The notes: a model not told the origin generated them from the letters alone. DNA of 47,016 nucleotides from Actinomycetota bacterium (GCA_020029595.1 JAIBJN010000008.1:1-47016); one strand, 5' to 3'; positions 25,654 to 34,962 are shown, numbered from the stretch's first letter. Numbers and translations: made by a program.

Positions 25654-28600
25654 ATGTTCCGCCCCCTGCCGCGCGTCCCCGATCACCCGGAACTCGAGCT
25701 CGAGATCCTCGGATGGTGGGACGAGCGAGGGATCTTCGAGCAGCTGCGCGAGCGCAACAGCGGCCGGTCCCCTTGGAGCTTCTTCGACGGGCCCGTCACC
25801 GCGAACAAGGCGCTGGCGATCCACACGGCCTGGGGGCGCACGCTCAAGGACGTCTTCCAGCGCTACAAGGCGCTGCGCGGGTTCGACCAGCGCTATCAGA
25901 ACGGCTTCGACTGCCAGGGGCTCTGGATCGAGGTCGGTGTCGAGCGCGAGCTCGGGCTCAACTCGAAGCGCGAGATCGAGGAGTACGGGCTCGCCGAGTT
26001 CGCGCGCAAGTGCCGCGAGAAGGTGGTTCGGTCGGCGACCGAGCTCACGCGCGGCTCGAAGCGTCTCGGCCAGTGGATGGACTGGGGGAACGACTACTAC
26101 ACGTTCTCCGACGCGAACATCGAGTACATCTGGCGCTTCCTCAAGCACATGCATGAGCAGGGCTACCTGTACCGGGGCCATCGCTCGACCGAGTGGTGCC
26201 CCCGGTGCGGCACCTCGATCTCCGCGCACGAGCTGGTCGGGAACTACGAGGACCGCATCGACCCGTCCCTCTTTGTCCGCTTTCCGCTCCTCGACCGGCC
26301 GGGGCAGGCGCTCGCCGTCTGGACGACGACGCCGTGGACGCTCCCGGCGAACGTCGCCGCGGCGGTCAAGCCCGACGCCGAGTACGGGCTGCGCCCCGAC
26401 GGCGAGTGGGTCGCCGCCGCCCGCTATCCCGGTGAGGAGTTCGGCGAGGTGCTGTCCGGCGCCGACCTCGTCGGCCTCCGCTACGAGGGGCCGTTCGACA
26501 ACCTCCCGGCGGCGGCGGAGGTCGAGCACCTCGTCATCCCTTGGGAGGAGGTCTCTCTCGAGGAGGGGACGGGCATCGTCCACATCGCGCCCGGGTGCGG
26601 CGCCGAGGACTTCGAGCTCTCGCGCATCCACGACCTGCCGGTGCTGATGCCGGTGGACGAGGCAGGCCGCTTCTACCCGGACTACGGGTGGCTGCACGGG
26701 CAGAGCACAGTCGAGGCTGCCGAGCAGATCGCCGTCGACCTCGCCGAGCGCGGGCGTCTACTCACCGCCGAGGAAATCGAGCACCGCTTCCCCTTCTGCT
26801 GGCGCTGCCACACGCCGCTCATCTTCCGCATCGCCGACGACTGGTTCATCGCCGTCGCGGACCTCCGCCCAAGGCTCCTCGCCGCGAACGCGACGGTGAA
26901 GTGGACGCCCGACTACTTCGGGAAGCGAATGGACGACTGGCTACGAAACATGGGGGACTGGAACATCTCCCGCCGGCGCTACTTCGGCCTGCCGCTGCCC
27001 TTCTATCCCTGTGAGTGCGGCCAGCTCACGGTCGTCGGCTCGAAGGCCGAGCTGGCGGAGCGCGCGACGGGCGGCCTCGACCAGCTGGAGGAGCTCCACC
27101 GCCCGTGGATCGACGACGTCCCGATCCGCTGTGAGGCTTGCGGGAAGGAGGACGTCCGCCGGATCCCGGAGGTCGGAGACGTCTGGCTCGACGCGGGCAT
27201 CGTCCCCTTCTCGACGCTCGGCTGGGAGAATCCCGAGTGGGTGGAGGGCGGCTACGCGACCGGCGCCTCCGCAGGGCTCTCAGGGGCCGACCTCCCCGAC
27301 CACGCCTACTGGAAGACCTGGTTCCCCGCGGCCTGGGTCTCCGAGATGCGCGAGCAGATCCGCCTCTGGTTCTACTCGCAGCTCTTCATGTCGGTCGCCC
27401 TCGTCGACCGCGCCCCGTTCCGAGAGGTGCTCGGCTACGAGAAGATGCTCGACGAGCACGGCCGGGCGATGCACGGCGCCTGGGGGAACATGATCGACGC
27501 CGAGGACGCGTTCGCGCGCATGGGAGCCGACGTCATGCGCCTCCAGTTCTGCGCGCAGCCGCCCGACCGAAACCTCCTCTTCGGCTACGGCCCGGCGAAC
27601 GAGATCAAGCGGAAGCTCCTGACGTTCTGGAACTCGGTCCGGTTCCTCGTCGACTACGCGAACATCGAGAAGTTCGAGCCGGCCCCGGCCGACCTCGAGG
27701 CGCCGCCTCTCGGCGACGACTCCCGTCCGCTCGACCGCTGGCTCGTCGCCCGGACGCAGCAGTACGTCGGCGAGGCGACTCGGGCGCTCGAGGACCAGCT
27801 CACGCACCGGCTCATCGAGGCGTTCGAGGTGTTCGTCGACGACGTGTCCAACTGGTACATCCGCCGCTCGCGGCGGCGCTTCTGGGACGGCGACGAGGCG
27901 GCGCTCCGGGTGCTCTGGCACGCGCTCGTGCAGGGCATCCGAGCGATCTCGCCCGTGATGCCGTTCCTTGCCGATCACCTCTGGCGAAATCTCGTCGCGG
28001 ACGCGTGCCAGGGCGCGCCCGAGAGCGTCTTCCTCGCGGGGTGGCCGGAGGCGGGGGAGCCGGACCACGTCCTCCTCGAGGAGATCCGGGAGGTGCGGTC
28101 GATCGTGGAGTTGGGCCGAGTCGCGCGCGGAACCGCCGAGATGAAGCTGCGGCAGCCGCTCCGGACGCTCGTCGTCGAAGGGGTCGAGAGGGCGCAGAAC
28201 CACGCCGACGAGATCGCGGAGGAGCTTCGCGTGAAGTCGGTCGCCTTCGAGCCCATCGCCGGGGCGACCGTGCGCGCGAAGCCGAACCTGAAGCTGCTCG
28301 GCCCAAAGCTCGGCGCCGAGCTTCCCCGGCTACGGCAGGCTCTCGCCGAAGGACGTTTCGAGCAGCTCCCCGGAGGCCGCGTGCGGGTCGAGGGACACGA
28401 GCTCGAGCCCGACGAGGTTTTCGTCGAGCGCGCCGCCCCGGACGGTTGGGCACTCGCCGAAGAGGGCTCGCTCTCCGTCGCGCTCGACGTTCGGCTCGAT
28501 CCCGAGCTCGAGCTCGAGGGGCGGGTCCACGACCTGGTCCACGCCGTCAACACGATGCGGAAGGAGCAGGGGCTCGAGATCACCGACCGGATCGTCCTCA

Positions 28601-28707
28601 CGCTCCCCGACGGGGAGGACCTCCAGCGCTTCGAGGAGTGGATCAAGTCGGAGACGCTCGCCGTCGAGATCGAGCGCGGCCCCGAGCTCGCGCTGCGCAA
28701 GGCGTAG
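25654..28707 (+). CDS. Isoleucyl-tRNA synthetase-like protein with degenerate catalytic motifs
   Basis: 1017 aa with the full class I IleRS layout: Rossmann fold, CP1 editing domain (WTTTPWTLPAN; GTGIVHIAPGCGAEDF), zinc Cys pairs (CPRC, CWRC, CEAC) and an anticodon-binding helical domain (about 690-850). The synthetic site is abnormal. The region expected to hold HxGH reads ALAIHTAWGR, which on a gap-free alignment puts Ala and Thr where the two His belong. The KMSKS loop reads AMHGAWGN, with neither Lys. The editing motifs look intact. It may be a second, non-canonical IleRS or a dedicated editing factor rather than the housekeeping enzyme. Whether a normal ileS exists elsewhere cannot be seen. 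Confidence 0.85.
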   Translation: MFRPLPRVPDHPELELEILGWWDERGIFEQLRERNSGRSPWSFFDGPVTANKALAIHTAWGRTLKDVFQRYKALRGFDQRYQNGFDCQGLWIEVGVERELGLNSKREIEEYGLAEFARKCREKVVRSATELTRGSKRLGQWMDWGNDYYTFSDANIEYIWRFLKHMHEQGYLYRGHRSTEWCPRCGTSISAHELVGNYEDRIDPSLFVRFPLLDRPGQALAVWTTTPWTLPANVAAAVKPDAEYGLRPDGEWVAAARYPGEEFGEVLSGADLVGLRYEGPFDNLPAAAEVEHLVIPWEEVSLEEGTGIVHIAPGCGAEDFELSRIHDLPVLMPVDEAGRFYPDYGWLHGQSTVEAAEQIAVDLAERGRLLTAEEIEHRFPFCWRCHTPLIFRIADDWFIAVADLRPRLLAANATVKWTPDYFGKRMDDWLRNMGDWNISRRRYFGLPLPFYPCECGQLTVVGSKAELAERATGGLDQLEELHRPWIDDVPIRCEACGKEDVRRIPEVGDVWLDAGIVPFSTLGWENPEWVEGGYATGASAGLSGADLPDHAYWKTWFPAAWVSEMREQIRLWFYSQLFMSVALVDRAPFREVLGYEKMLDEHGRAMHGAWGNMIDAEDAFARMGADVMRLQFCAQPPDRNLLFGYGPANEIKRKLLTFWNSVRFLVDYANIEKFEPAPADLEAPPLGDDSRPLDRWLVARTQQYVGEATRALEDQLTHRLIEAFEVFVDDVSNWYIRRSRRRFWDGDEAALRVLWHALVQGIRAISPVMPFLADHLWRNLVADACQGAPESVFLAGWPEAGEPDHVLLEEIREVRSIVELGRVARGTAEMKLRQPLRTLVVEGVERAQNHADEIAEELRVKSVAFEPIAGATVRAKPNLKLLGPKLGAELPRLRQALAEGRFEQLPGGRVRVEGHELEPDEVFVERAAPDGWALAEEGSLSVALDVRLDPELELEGRVHDLVHAVNTMRKEQGLEITDRIVLTLPDGEDLQRFEEWIKSETLAVEIERGPELALRKA

Positions 28708-28736
28708 GCGGCGTGTTTAGCATTTATAAGCTGTTC

Positions 28737-28910
28737 TCTTATGACTTTCAAAGATGGGCCGTTCGGCCTATTGGAACTCGGCACGGAGGGCGGTAGCGTG
28801 GCCAGCACTGGGCGATGCGAACCGCGGTGTGTGTCCCTGGCCATGTAATCCGCGGTGAGCAATCTGGGAAGGCCCGCCGCGCTTACCCCCCGAGCGGCGG
28901 GCCTGTCCCT
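28737..28910 (+). ncRNA. Possible small RNA or structured leader/terminator region
   Basis: The 313-bp gap between the IleRS-like gene and the histidine kinase has no convincing reading frame. It opens with an unusually AT-rich stretch (28716-28752) containing TATAAG, a plausible -10 box. Downstream are a 7-bp stem ACCGCGG/CCGCGGT (28821-28856) and an 11-bp perfect stem AGGCCCGCCGC/GCGGCGGGCCT (28870-28904) whose loop contains six consecutive C residues, followed by GTCCCTTTCT. This could be a small RNA with its own terminator, or the terminator of the upstream gene. Actinobacterial 6C RNA has two C-rich loops; only one is seen here. Ends are approximate. Confidence 0.3.
28754..28771. promoter_or_regulatory. 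Operator-like palindrome, copy 2
   Basis: ATGGGCC-GTTC-GGCCTAT has the same spacing as the 25087-25104 palindrome and one mismatch in the arms. It lies 24 bp downstream of the TATAAG box, a position suited to repression of whatever starts there. Confidence 0.45.
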
Positions 28911-29020
28911 TTCTAGAACCCTTTCCGAATCGACGAGCCCTGCAGGCCGACGGCGGGTCTGCGCGCCAAGTCGGACGACGGCGCCCTCGCACCCTCCCTA
29001 TCATCAGCGCCAGACGCCCG

Positions 29021-32000
29021 GTGAGCGACGACCGTCAGACGATGCTGCTCCATGCCGTGCCGCTCCTTGCCCTCGCGGGCCTGTACGGCCTCGTCTCGAT
29101 CGTGCTCGGCGTGTCGCTTCTCCGCGAGCGGCGCACGTCATGGCTCGGGGTCGGAATCTGGCTTCTCTTCGCGCTCCTCGCCGCCCTGTCGGCTTTTCTG
29201 GGCGGTCTCGCGCTCGCCGGGCACGACCTGGTGGCCGACGAGAGTCCCTGGCTCATCATCGCCGCCGCCGTCGCGGTCGCCGTGCCCGGCCTCATCGTCC
29301 TCGTCCGAGGCCATGAGCGCACGCTCCTCGTGACGGCCCGCCGGCGGGTCAGCGAGGCGGAGCAGCTCGCCAGCGAGCGCGGCCGGGAGGCCGACGCGAT
29401 CTCGCGCCTCTCGGCGACGCTCTCGCGCACGCACACCGCCGAGGAGGCGGCCGTCTCGCTCTTCGACGAGGTCGAGGCGCTCCTCGAGCCCGACGCGCTC
29501 TTGCTCGCGCGAGTCGACGAGGAGCTGCGGCGCGCGACGGGCGTCGTCGGGCGCGGTGTCGACGAGGAGTGGTGGCGGACCGTCGAGCTCGACCTCGACG
29601 AGGACAAGGGGGCGATCGTGGCCGTCGCGCGCGAACGCACGCCGATCTCGATCTATGACGTCCCGACCGCCCCGAATGTCAACCGTCGCCTCGCGGAGGC
29701 TGTCGGGGCGAAGAGCGCCGCCTTCATTCCGCTCATCTCGGAGGGCGAGGTCGCGGGCGTGCTCGTCGCAGTCACCCGGAGCCATCGGAGTTTCACGAGC
29801 TCTCAGCTCGACGTCGTGCAGGGCCTCGCGAGCGAGGCCGCGCTCGCGCTCGGCCGCACACGCTCGAACGAGGCGCTGAGAGCGGCGCTCGAGCGCGAGC
29901 GGCTCATCGCCGAGATCGGGCGGCGCGTTCGGTCGGAGCACGACCTCGGCACCGTCCTCCAGGTCGCGGTGGAGGAGACGGCGAAGGCGGTCGGAGTGAC
30001 CCGCAGCTTCATCCGTCTCGGGGAGCTCGGCGAGCCGATGCCGATCCTCGCGGAGTGGAACGCGGCGGGGATCGAGCCCGTCGGGGAAGCGGCTCCGAAG
30101 CTCCCCGTGCTGAACCTCGCCGCCCGTGACCGGCGCACGGTCGCCGTGGACGACGTCACGACCGCGCCGGAGATCGAGGACCCGAGCCTGGGAAGCCGCG
30201 ACGCGCTCATCGAGCTCGGCACGTGGGCCGTGCTCGCCACGCCCATCCTCGTCTTCGACCGCATGATCGGCGTGTTCGGCCTTCACCGGGCGGAGCCGAC
30301 GCGGTGGCTGCCCGGTGAGATCGCCCTCGCGGAGGCCGTCGCGAGGGAAGTCGGCCTCGCGATCCATGCGACGCGCCTGCTGAGCGAGAACGAGCAGCGC
30401 CTGCGCCGCCAGGAGACGCTGATTCAGGCCGCGCAGGTGCTCACGAGCGACCTCCGGTTCGAGGCGGTCATCCGGCGACTCGTCGAGGAGGTCGTCGCGC
30501 TCACTCGCGCGGACGCGGCCGACTGCTGGGTGCTCGAGCCGGATCGGAAGTTCCTTCGCTGCCGGGCGGTGGTCGGCGTGCCCGAGTGGAACGTCGGGCG
30601 CCAGATCCCGCCGGAAGGGACGATCGGGCGCGCGCTCGACACCGGCAAGACCGTGCTCACGCACGACTTCGGCCAGGCCGAGCAGCCGCCGCCGAGCCCG
30701 CCATATGCAGTCTTCAGCGACGTCATGTCCACGCCGATCACGTGGCTCGGCGAGGCGCGCGGGGTGCTCAGTGTCTGCGCCCGCGAAGGTGGGAGGTTCG
30801 ACCAGGCGGACGTCGAGATGCTCGAGGCCTTCTCGCGCTTCGCCTCGCTCGCCCTCAACAACGCGGAGAGCTTCGAGGAGCGGGAGCGCCAGGCTCAGGT
30901 CCAGCGCGGCTTCTACCGGATTGCGCAGGTGCTCGGCTCGACGCTCTCCCTCGCGGAGACCCTCGGCGCGCTCGCCCAGGCGGCGTGCGAGGCGCTGGGG
31001 GGGGACGCCGCCGTCGTGCTCGAGCTCTCGGGCGACGAGGTCGTCCTCGCGGGCGCCCACGAGCTCCCGGGTGCGATCCACGACCAGCTCAGCGCGGGGC
31101 CGAGGGAGAAGCTCTGGCCGTTCTCCGAGCCGGCGGAGGAGGGGCGCATCCTTGCCTCGAGCGAGCTCGCGGAGGACGATCGCTTCGACGCGACGCTGCG
31201 CGAGCCCCTCGCCGCCGAGGGCTACGGATCGCTCCTCTGCGCGCCGGTCGCCGGCGTGCGCGACCAGACCTATGCGGTCGTCGTCCTCTTCCGCGGTGGG
31301 CGAGCGTTCGCGGACGAGGACGTGCTCCTCACGCAGCATCTGAGCGGTGCAGCGCGCGGCGCGCTGGAGCGGAGCGAGCTCTTCGAGGGAGAGCGCCGCG
31401 CGCGCACGTTCTCTCAGCGCCTCGCCCGCGTGGGTGCGCTCCTCGCCACGAGCCTCGATCCCGCGGTCGTCTTCGAGGAGGTAGCGCGAGAGACGCCCGG
31501 TCTGCTCGGCGCCGACGCCGCCGTCATCCGCGTTCTCGAGGGCGACGAGCTCGTCGTGCGGACGGCCACCGGGCCCGGAACCGAGCGCCTGGCCGGGACC
31601 GGGTCGAGCTCGTCGGCCGGGGTCTCTGGTGCCGTGATCCAGGCTCGTGAGCCGCTCGCCCTCCGGGACGTCCGCGAGCAGCCGCGGCTCGCGCGCGGCG
31701 ACCTCCTGCTCGAGCGCGAGACCTCCGCCTGCGTGGCGGTGCCGATGTTCGCTCACGGGGGAGGGCTCTACGGCGTCCTCGCCGCCTACTCGCGGGCGCC
31801 TCGTGTCTGGCGCGACGACGAGGTGCAGTCGCTCTCGGCCCTGGCGGCGGCCGCCGCCGCGTCGGTCGCGAACGCCGAGCTCTACCAGCGCGTGGCCGAG
31901 GAGAAGGAGAGGAGCGGCGCGATCCTGGCCAACATCGCCGACGGAATCGTCGCGGTGGGCCGTGACGACCGGATCGTTCTCTGGAACGCGATGGCGGAGC

Positions 32001-32956
32001 AGATCACCGGCGTTCCGGCGTCGGAGGCCCTCGGCCGCCTCGTCCCTGAGGTGCTCCAGCGCGAGCTCGCCGCGGACGGGAACGAGTCGCCCGGCGAGCG
32101 TCAGGTGACGATCCGGCGGGGCGGAAACGAGGTCTGGCTCGCGCTGAGCGAGGCCGTCATGCTCGACCCCGGCGGGGCGGTCGCCGGGCGGATCTTCGCC
32201 TTCCGGGACGTCTCGCGCGAGCGGGTCGTCGAGCAGATGAAGTCGGCCTTCGTGTCCGCGGTCTCACACGAGCTGCGGACGCCGCTGACCTCGATCTACG
32301 GCTTCGCCGAGACGTTGATGCGGAGCGACGTCGACTTCACCGACGACGAGCGTGCGACGTTTCTCCGCTACATCGCCGTGGAGTCGGAGCGGCTGATCCG
32401 TATCGTCGACGACCTCCTGAACGTCGCGCGCCTCGAGGCGGGCACGCTAGCGGTCGCGCTCGAGCCGACGGACGTGGGCGCGGCCGCCCGCGAGGCCGCG
32501 GGCACCGCGGAGGCGCACGCGGGGGACCTTCATCGCTTCGCCGTCGACGTCGAGCCGGCGTCGCTCGTCGCCCGCGCCGATCGGGAGAAGCTGGGCCAGG
32601 TGCTCGCCAACCTCCTGGACAACGCGATCAGATACTCCCCCGGAGGCGGCACGATCACGATCGCGGCGCGGCGGCGGGCGGATGCGGCCGAGATCACGGT
32701 CGCGGACGAGGGAATCGGCATTCCTCGCTCGGACCAGCAGCGGATCTTCACGAAGTTCTTCCGGACGGAGCGCGGAGCCGCCGAAGAGGGCACGGGCCTC
32801 GGGCTCTTCCTCGTCAGAGGCCTCGTGACCGCCATGGGCGGGAGGATCTGGGTCGAGTCGGAGGAGGGGACCGGCTCGCGCTTCACGTTCGAGCTCCCGC
32901 TCGCCGGCGGTGAGGTCGCGGAGCCTGAACGTGTGGAGGCCGCCGCCTCGTCGTGA
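29021..32956 (+). CDS. Multi-GAF/PAS sensor histidine kinase
   Basis: 1311 aa, GTG start. Three N-terminal membrane helices (about residues 8-90, ending near GLIVLVRG) precede a coiled linker (about 100-125). Five GAF-like domains follow in a row (about 125-275, 290-450, 465-620, 635-780, 795-955), then a PAS domain (about 965-1070, ILANIADGIVAV). The kinase core has the phosphoacceptor His1083 in VSHELRTPLTSIYGF, an N box (LLDNAIRYSP), and G boxes (DEGIGIP, GTGLGLFLV). It autophosphorylates and signals through the response regulator whose GTG overlaps its stop. No chromophore Cys or haem ligand is assigned; the signal is unknown. The number of GAF repeats is unusually high. Confidence 0.9.
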   Translation: MSDDRQTMLLHAVPLLALAGLYGLVSIVLGVSLLRERRTSWLGVGIWLLFALLAALSAFLGGLALAGHDLVADESPWLIIAAAVAVAVPGLIVLVRGHERTLLVTARRRVSEAEQLASERGREADAISRLSATLSRTHTAEEAAVSLFDEVEALLEPDALLLARVDEELRRATGVVGRGVDEEWWRTVELDLDEDKGAIVAVARERTPISIYDVPTAPNVNRRLAEAVGAKSAAFIPLISEGEVAGVLVAVTRSHRSFTSSQLDVVQGLASEAALALGRTRSNEALRAALERERLIAEIGRRVRSEHDLGTVLQVAVEETAKAVGVTRSFIRLGELGEPMPILAEWNAAGIEPVGEAAPKLPVLNLAARDRRTVAVDDVTTAPEIEDPSLGSRDALIELGTWAVLATPILVFDRMIGVFGLHRAEPTRWLPGEIALAEAVAREVGLAIHATRLLSENEQRLRRQETLIQAAQVLTSDLRFEAVIRRLVEEVVALTRADAADCWVLEPDRKFLRCRAVVGVPEWNVGRQIPPEGTIGRALDTGKTVLTHDFGQAEQPPPSPPYAVFSDVMSTPITWLGEARGVLSVCAREGGRFDQADVEMLEAFSRFASLALNNAESFEERERQAQVQRGFYRIAQVLGSTLSLAETLGALAQAACEALGGDAAVVLELSGDEVVLAGAHELPGAIHDQLSAGPREKLWPFSEPAEEGRILASSELAEDDRFDATLREPLAAEGYGSLLCAPVAGVRDQTYAVVVLFRGGRAFADEDVLLTQHLSGAARGALERSELFEGERRARTFSQRLARVGALLATSLDPAVVFEEVARETPGLLGADAAVIRVLEGDELVVRTATGPGTERLAGTGSSSSAGVSGAVIQAREPLALRDVREQPRLARGDLLLERETSACVAVPMFAHGGGLYGVLAAYSRAPRVWRDDEVQSLSALAAAAAASVANAELYQRVAEEKERSGAILANIADGIVAVGRDDRIVLWNAMAEQITGVPASEALGRLVPEVLQRELAADGNESPGERQVTIRRGGNEVWLALSEAVMLDPGGAVAGRIFAFRDVSRERVVEQMKSAFVSAVSHELRTPLTSIYGFAETLMRSDVDFTDDERATFLRYIAVESERLIRIVDDLLNVARLEAGTLAVALEPTDVGAAAREAAGTAEAHAGDLHRFAVDVEPASLVARADREKLGQVLANLLDNAIRYSPGGGTITIAARRRADAAEITVADEGIGIPRSDQQRIFTKFFRTERGAAEEGTGLGLFLVRGLVTAMGGRIWVESEEGTGSRFTFELPLAGGEVAEPERVEAAASS

Positions 32957-33390
32957 CCCGCGTACTCGTCATCGACGACGAGGCGCCGATCCGGCTCCTC
33001 TGCCGCGTGAATCTCGAGGCCGAAGGCATGCGCGTGAGCGAGGCGGGGGACGGGCCCGGCGGGCTCACTCTCGCGCGCGCGCAGCAGCCGGACGTCATCC
33101 TCCTCGACGTGATGATGCCGGGCCTCGACGGCTGGCGCGTGGCGGAGATGCTCCTCGACGACCCCGTTACGCGCGACATCCCGATCGTCTTCCTGACCGC
33201 CCGCGCAGACGTCCGCGACCGCGCTCGGGGGATCGACCTCGGGGGCCTCGAGTACATCACGAAGCCGTTCAACCCGGTGGAGCTCGCCTCGCTCGTCCGC
33301 GGAGTCCTGGCCGCCGTCGACCGGGGCGATCGCGAGCGGCTCCGTGGCGACAAGATCGCCCAGCTTCGAGAGCTGTTCGAGGGCGCCTGA
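32953..33390 (+). CDS. Single-domain response regulator
   Basis: 145 aa. Receiver domain only: the acidic pair is in VIDDEAP, the phosphoacceptor is Asp52 in LLDVMMPGLDG, the conserved Thr is in FLTAR and the Lys is in ITKPFNP. A roughly 25-residue helical tail (about 121-145) follows; it is too short for a DNA-binding domain. It overlaps the kinase gene by GTGA and is its evident partner. Output is probably by protein contact or phosphotransfer, not by direct transcription control. It is convergent with the CAP-domain gene. Confidence 0.9.
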   Translation: MTRVLVIDDEAPIRLLCRVNLEAEGMRVSEAGDGPGGLTLARAQQPDVILLDVMMPGLDGWRVAEMLLDDPVTRDIPIVFLTARADVRDRARGIDLGGLEYITKPFNPVELASLVRGVLAAVDRGDRERLRGDKIAQLRELFEGA

Positions 33391-33398
33391 GCCCGCCG

Positions 33399-33836
33399 CT
33401 AGCGGAAGCGCGCGACGGCCATCTCGACGCAGCCGTAGCTGCGCCAAGAGCCGGACGTCCAGCCCGTGCCCACGTACCGAAAGCCCGGCCGGAGGAGCAG
33501 GGCGCGGTGCGACGGGCTGTCGAGCCACATCCGGACTGCCTGTGCAGGCCTGAACCACGAGCACGTGCCCCAGGCGAGGATCTCTCCGGTCCCCGCGGCG
33601 AGGCGTCCGTGGTAGAAGGAGTCGGCCCGCATGAGGTAGCGCGACCACGCGTGGGCTCCGCGCTGGAGCCTCGGGCCGAGGCGGAGCGCCCGCAAGCCGT
33701 GCGCGGCCCGCACGTCGTTGATCCTCTCGATCAGCCGGTGCTCCATCGTCGTGGGCTCGGCCTGGGCCGGCGCCGCGAACGCGAGCGCGCAGACGCTCAG
33801 GAGTAGCGCAAGTGTTGTCCTCAGGTGTCCCGGCAT
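33399..33836 (-). CDS. Secreted CAP-domain (SCP/PR1-like) protein
   Basis: 145 aa. Signal peptide at about residues 1-26 (LALLLSVCALAFAAPAQA). The rest is a CAP domain: ERINDVRAAHGLRAL start, LQRGAHAWSRYLMRADSFYH with the metal/cavity His, GEILAWG with Glu, and SPSHRALLLRPGFRYVGTGW with the second His region. The domain is small for the family (about 115 aa). Bacterial CAP proteins are extracellular and of varied or unknown function. A short EamA transporter intergenic region (46 bp) lies upstream. Confidence 0.85.
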   Translation of the reverse strand: MPGHLRTTLALLLSVCALAFAAPAQAEPTTMEHRLIERINDVRAAHGLRALRLGPRLQRGAHAWSRYLMRADSFYHGRLAAGTGEILAWGTCSWFRPAQAVRMWLDSPSHRALLLRPGFRYVGTGWTSGSWRSYGCVEMAVARFR

Positions 33837-33882
33837 GCGGCGGAGGTTGCCGGACCAATGTCGGCAACTCGTACGAAAAGCG

Positions 33883-34962
33883 TTAGCGTTGTCTGAAGAT
33901 GGGCGATCTCACGTGCCCCCTGCGCGCGAGGTCGCGGGAGATTGCCACATCCGCGTGCATTTTGCGGACATTCTCGTGCGTATCGAAACGATCGTCGCTT
34001 CGGGCGCTCTGGGCGAGAACGACTCCGCCGAGCACGATCAGCCCGCCGGCGATCTGCACTGCGGCCAACTCCTCGCCGAGCCACACCCAAGCCACGATCG
34101 CGGCGAGGACCGGCTCGAGCATGGCGACGATGGTCACGCGCGTGGCGGGGACGTGGTGCAGCGCGCTGACGAGGAGGACGAAGGGCAGAACGGTCCCGAG
34201 CACGACGATGTAGGCGAGCAGGAGCCAGACCGGCAGGCTCACGTCCTCGAGCCGACCGAGGAGCGAGACGCTGCCGTCCGCGAGCTCGACCGGAAAGGTC
34301 CACCAGGGCTGGACGAGGGCCCAGAAGAGGGCGGCGAAGGAAAAGCCCCAGGCCAGGAGCGAGTAGACGTCGCGCCCGCTCTCGAGCGAGTGCTCCGCCA
34401 TGAGGACGTAGCCCGCGTAGGCGAGCGCGGTGACGAGGCAGGCGGCAACGCCGACCCCGTCGAGGGAGGAGCCGCCGCTCCAGAGCTCGACGACGAGCGA
34501 GAGCCCGAGCAGGCTGAGCGCGATCGCGAGCCAGAGCCGCTGCCGCACGGGCTCGTGGACGTAGAAGCGCGCCCAGAGCGCGACAAACACCGGCGCCAGA
34601 TACTGGATCACGAGCGCGATCCCGATGTCCAGCCTCCGGATGCCGACGAAGTAGAAGAGCTGGACGAACGCGAGGCCGAGGATCCCGAAGACGGCCAGGA
34701 AGCCGAGCTCACGACGGTCGGCGCGCAGGCTCGCCGGCCGGAGGAGGGCGACGCCCGCCACGAGGATCAGAGCCGAGCCGGTCGCTCGCACCTCCGCGAG
34801 CCGGAGCGCGGAGAGCCCCGCGGAGTCGAGCACGACCTTCGCGACGACCGCGTTCAGCGACCAGAGGACGACCGCAGACCAGACGAGCGCATAGCCGAGC
34901 GCCGGCCGCGGCGTCGGGCGCCTGGACTCGAGGGCGGTCGGCGCGAAGGGTGCGTCGGCCAC
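33883..34962 (-). CDS. EamA/DMT family transporter
   Basis: 359 aa with about ten membrane helices in two EamA repeats (about 20-155 and 170-310). Typical segments are VVLWSLNAVVAKVVL at the start, and IVAMLEPVLAAIVAWVWLGEEL in the second repeat. Such proteins export small metabolites or amino acids. A roughly 40-residue polar C-terminal tail after VVLAQSARS is unusual and not membrane-spanning. It is divergent from another EamA gene, with a 71-bp shared upstream region. The substrate is unknown. Confidence 0.87.
   Translation of the reverse strand: MADAPFAPTALESRRPTPRPALGYALVWSAVVLWSLNAVVAKVVLDSAGLSALRLAEVRATGSALILVAGVALLRPASLRADRRELGFLAVFGILGLAFVQLFYFVGIRRLDIGIALVIQYLAPVFVALWARFYVHEPVRQRLWLAIALSLLGLSLVVELWSGGSSLDGVGVAACLVTALAYAGYVLMAEHSLESGRDVYSLLAWGFSFAALFWALVQPWWTFPVELADGSVSLLGRLEDVSLPVWLLLAYIVVLGTVLPFVLLVSALHHVPATRVTIVAMLEPVLAAIVAWVWLGEELAAVQIAGGLIVLGGVVLAQSARSDDRFDTHENVRKMHADVAISRDLARRGHVRSPIFRQR

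Noticed and set aside
28870-28904. 6C RNA
   Set aside because: That motif needs two C-rich hairpin loops; only one is present.
28800-28910. Signal recognition particle (4.5S) RNA or a known riboswitch
   Set aside because: The GGAAGGAAGC-type SRP loop is absent and I could match no riboswitch core; kept only as an unassigned structured region.
29138-31756. 872-aa minus-strand open frame opposite the histidine kinase
   Set aside because: No domain-like sequence, and it mirrors the GAF-rich coding strand; the kinase reading is secure.
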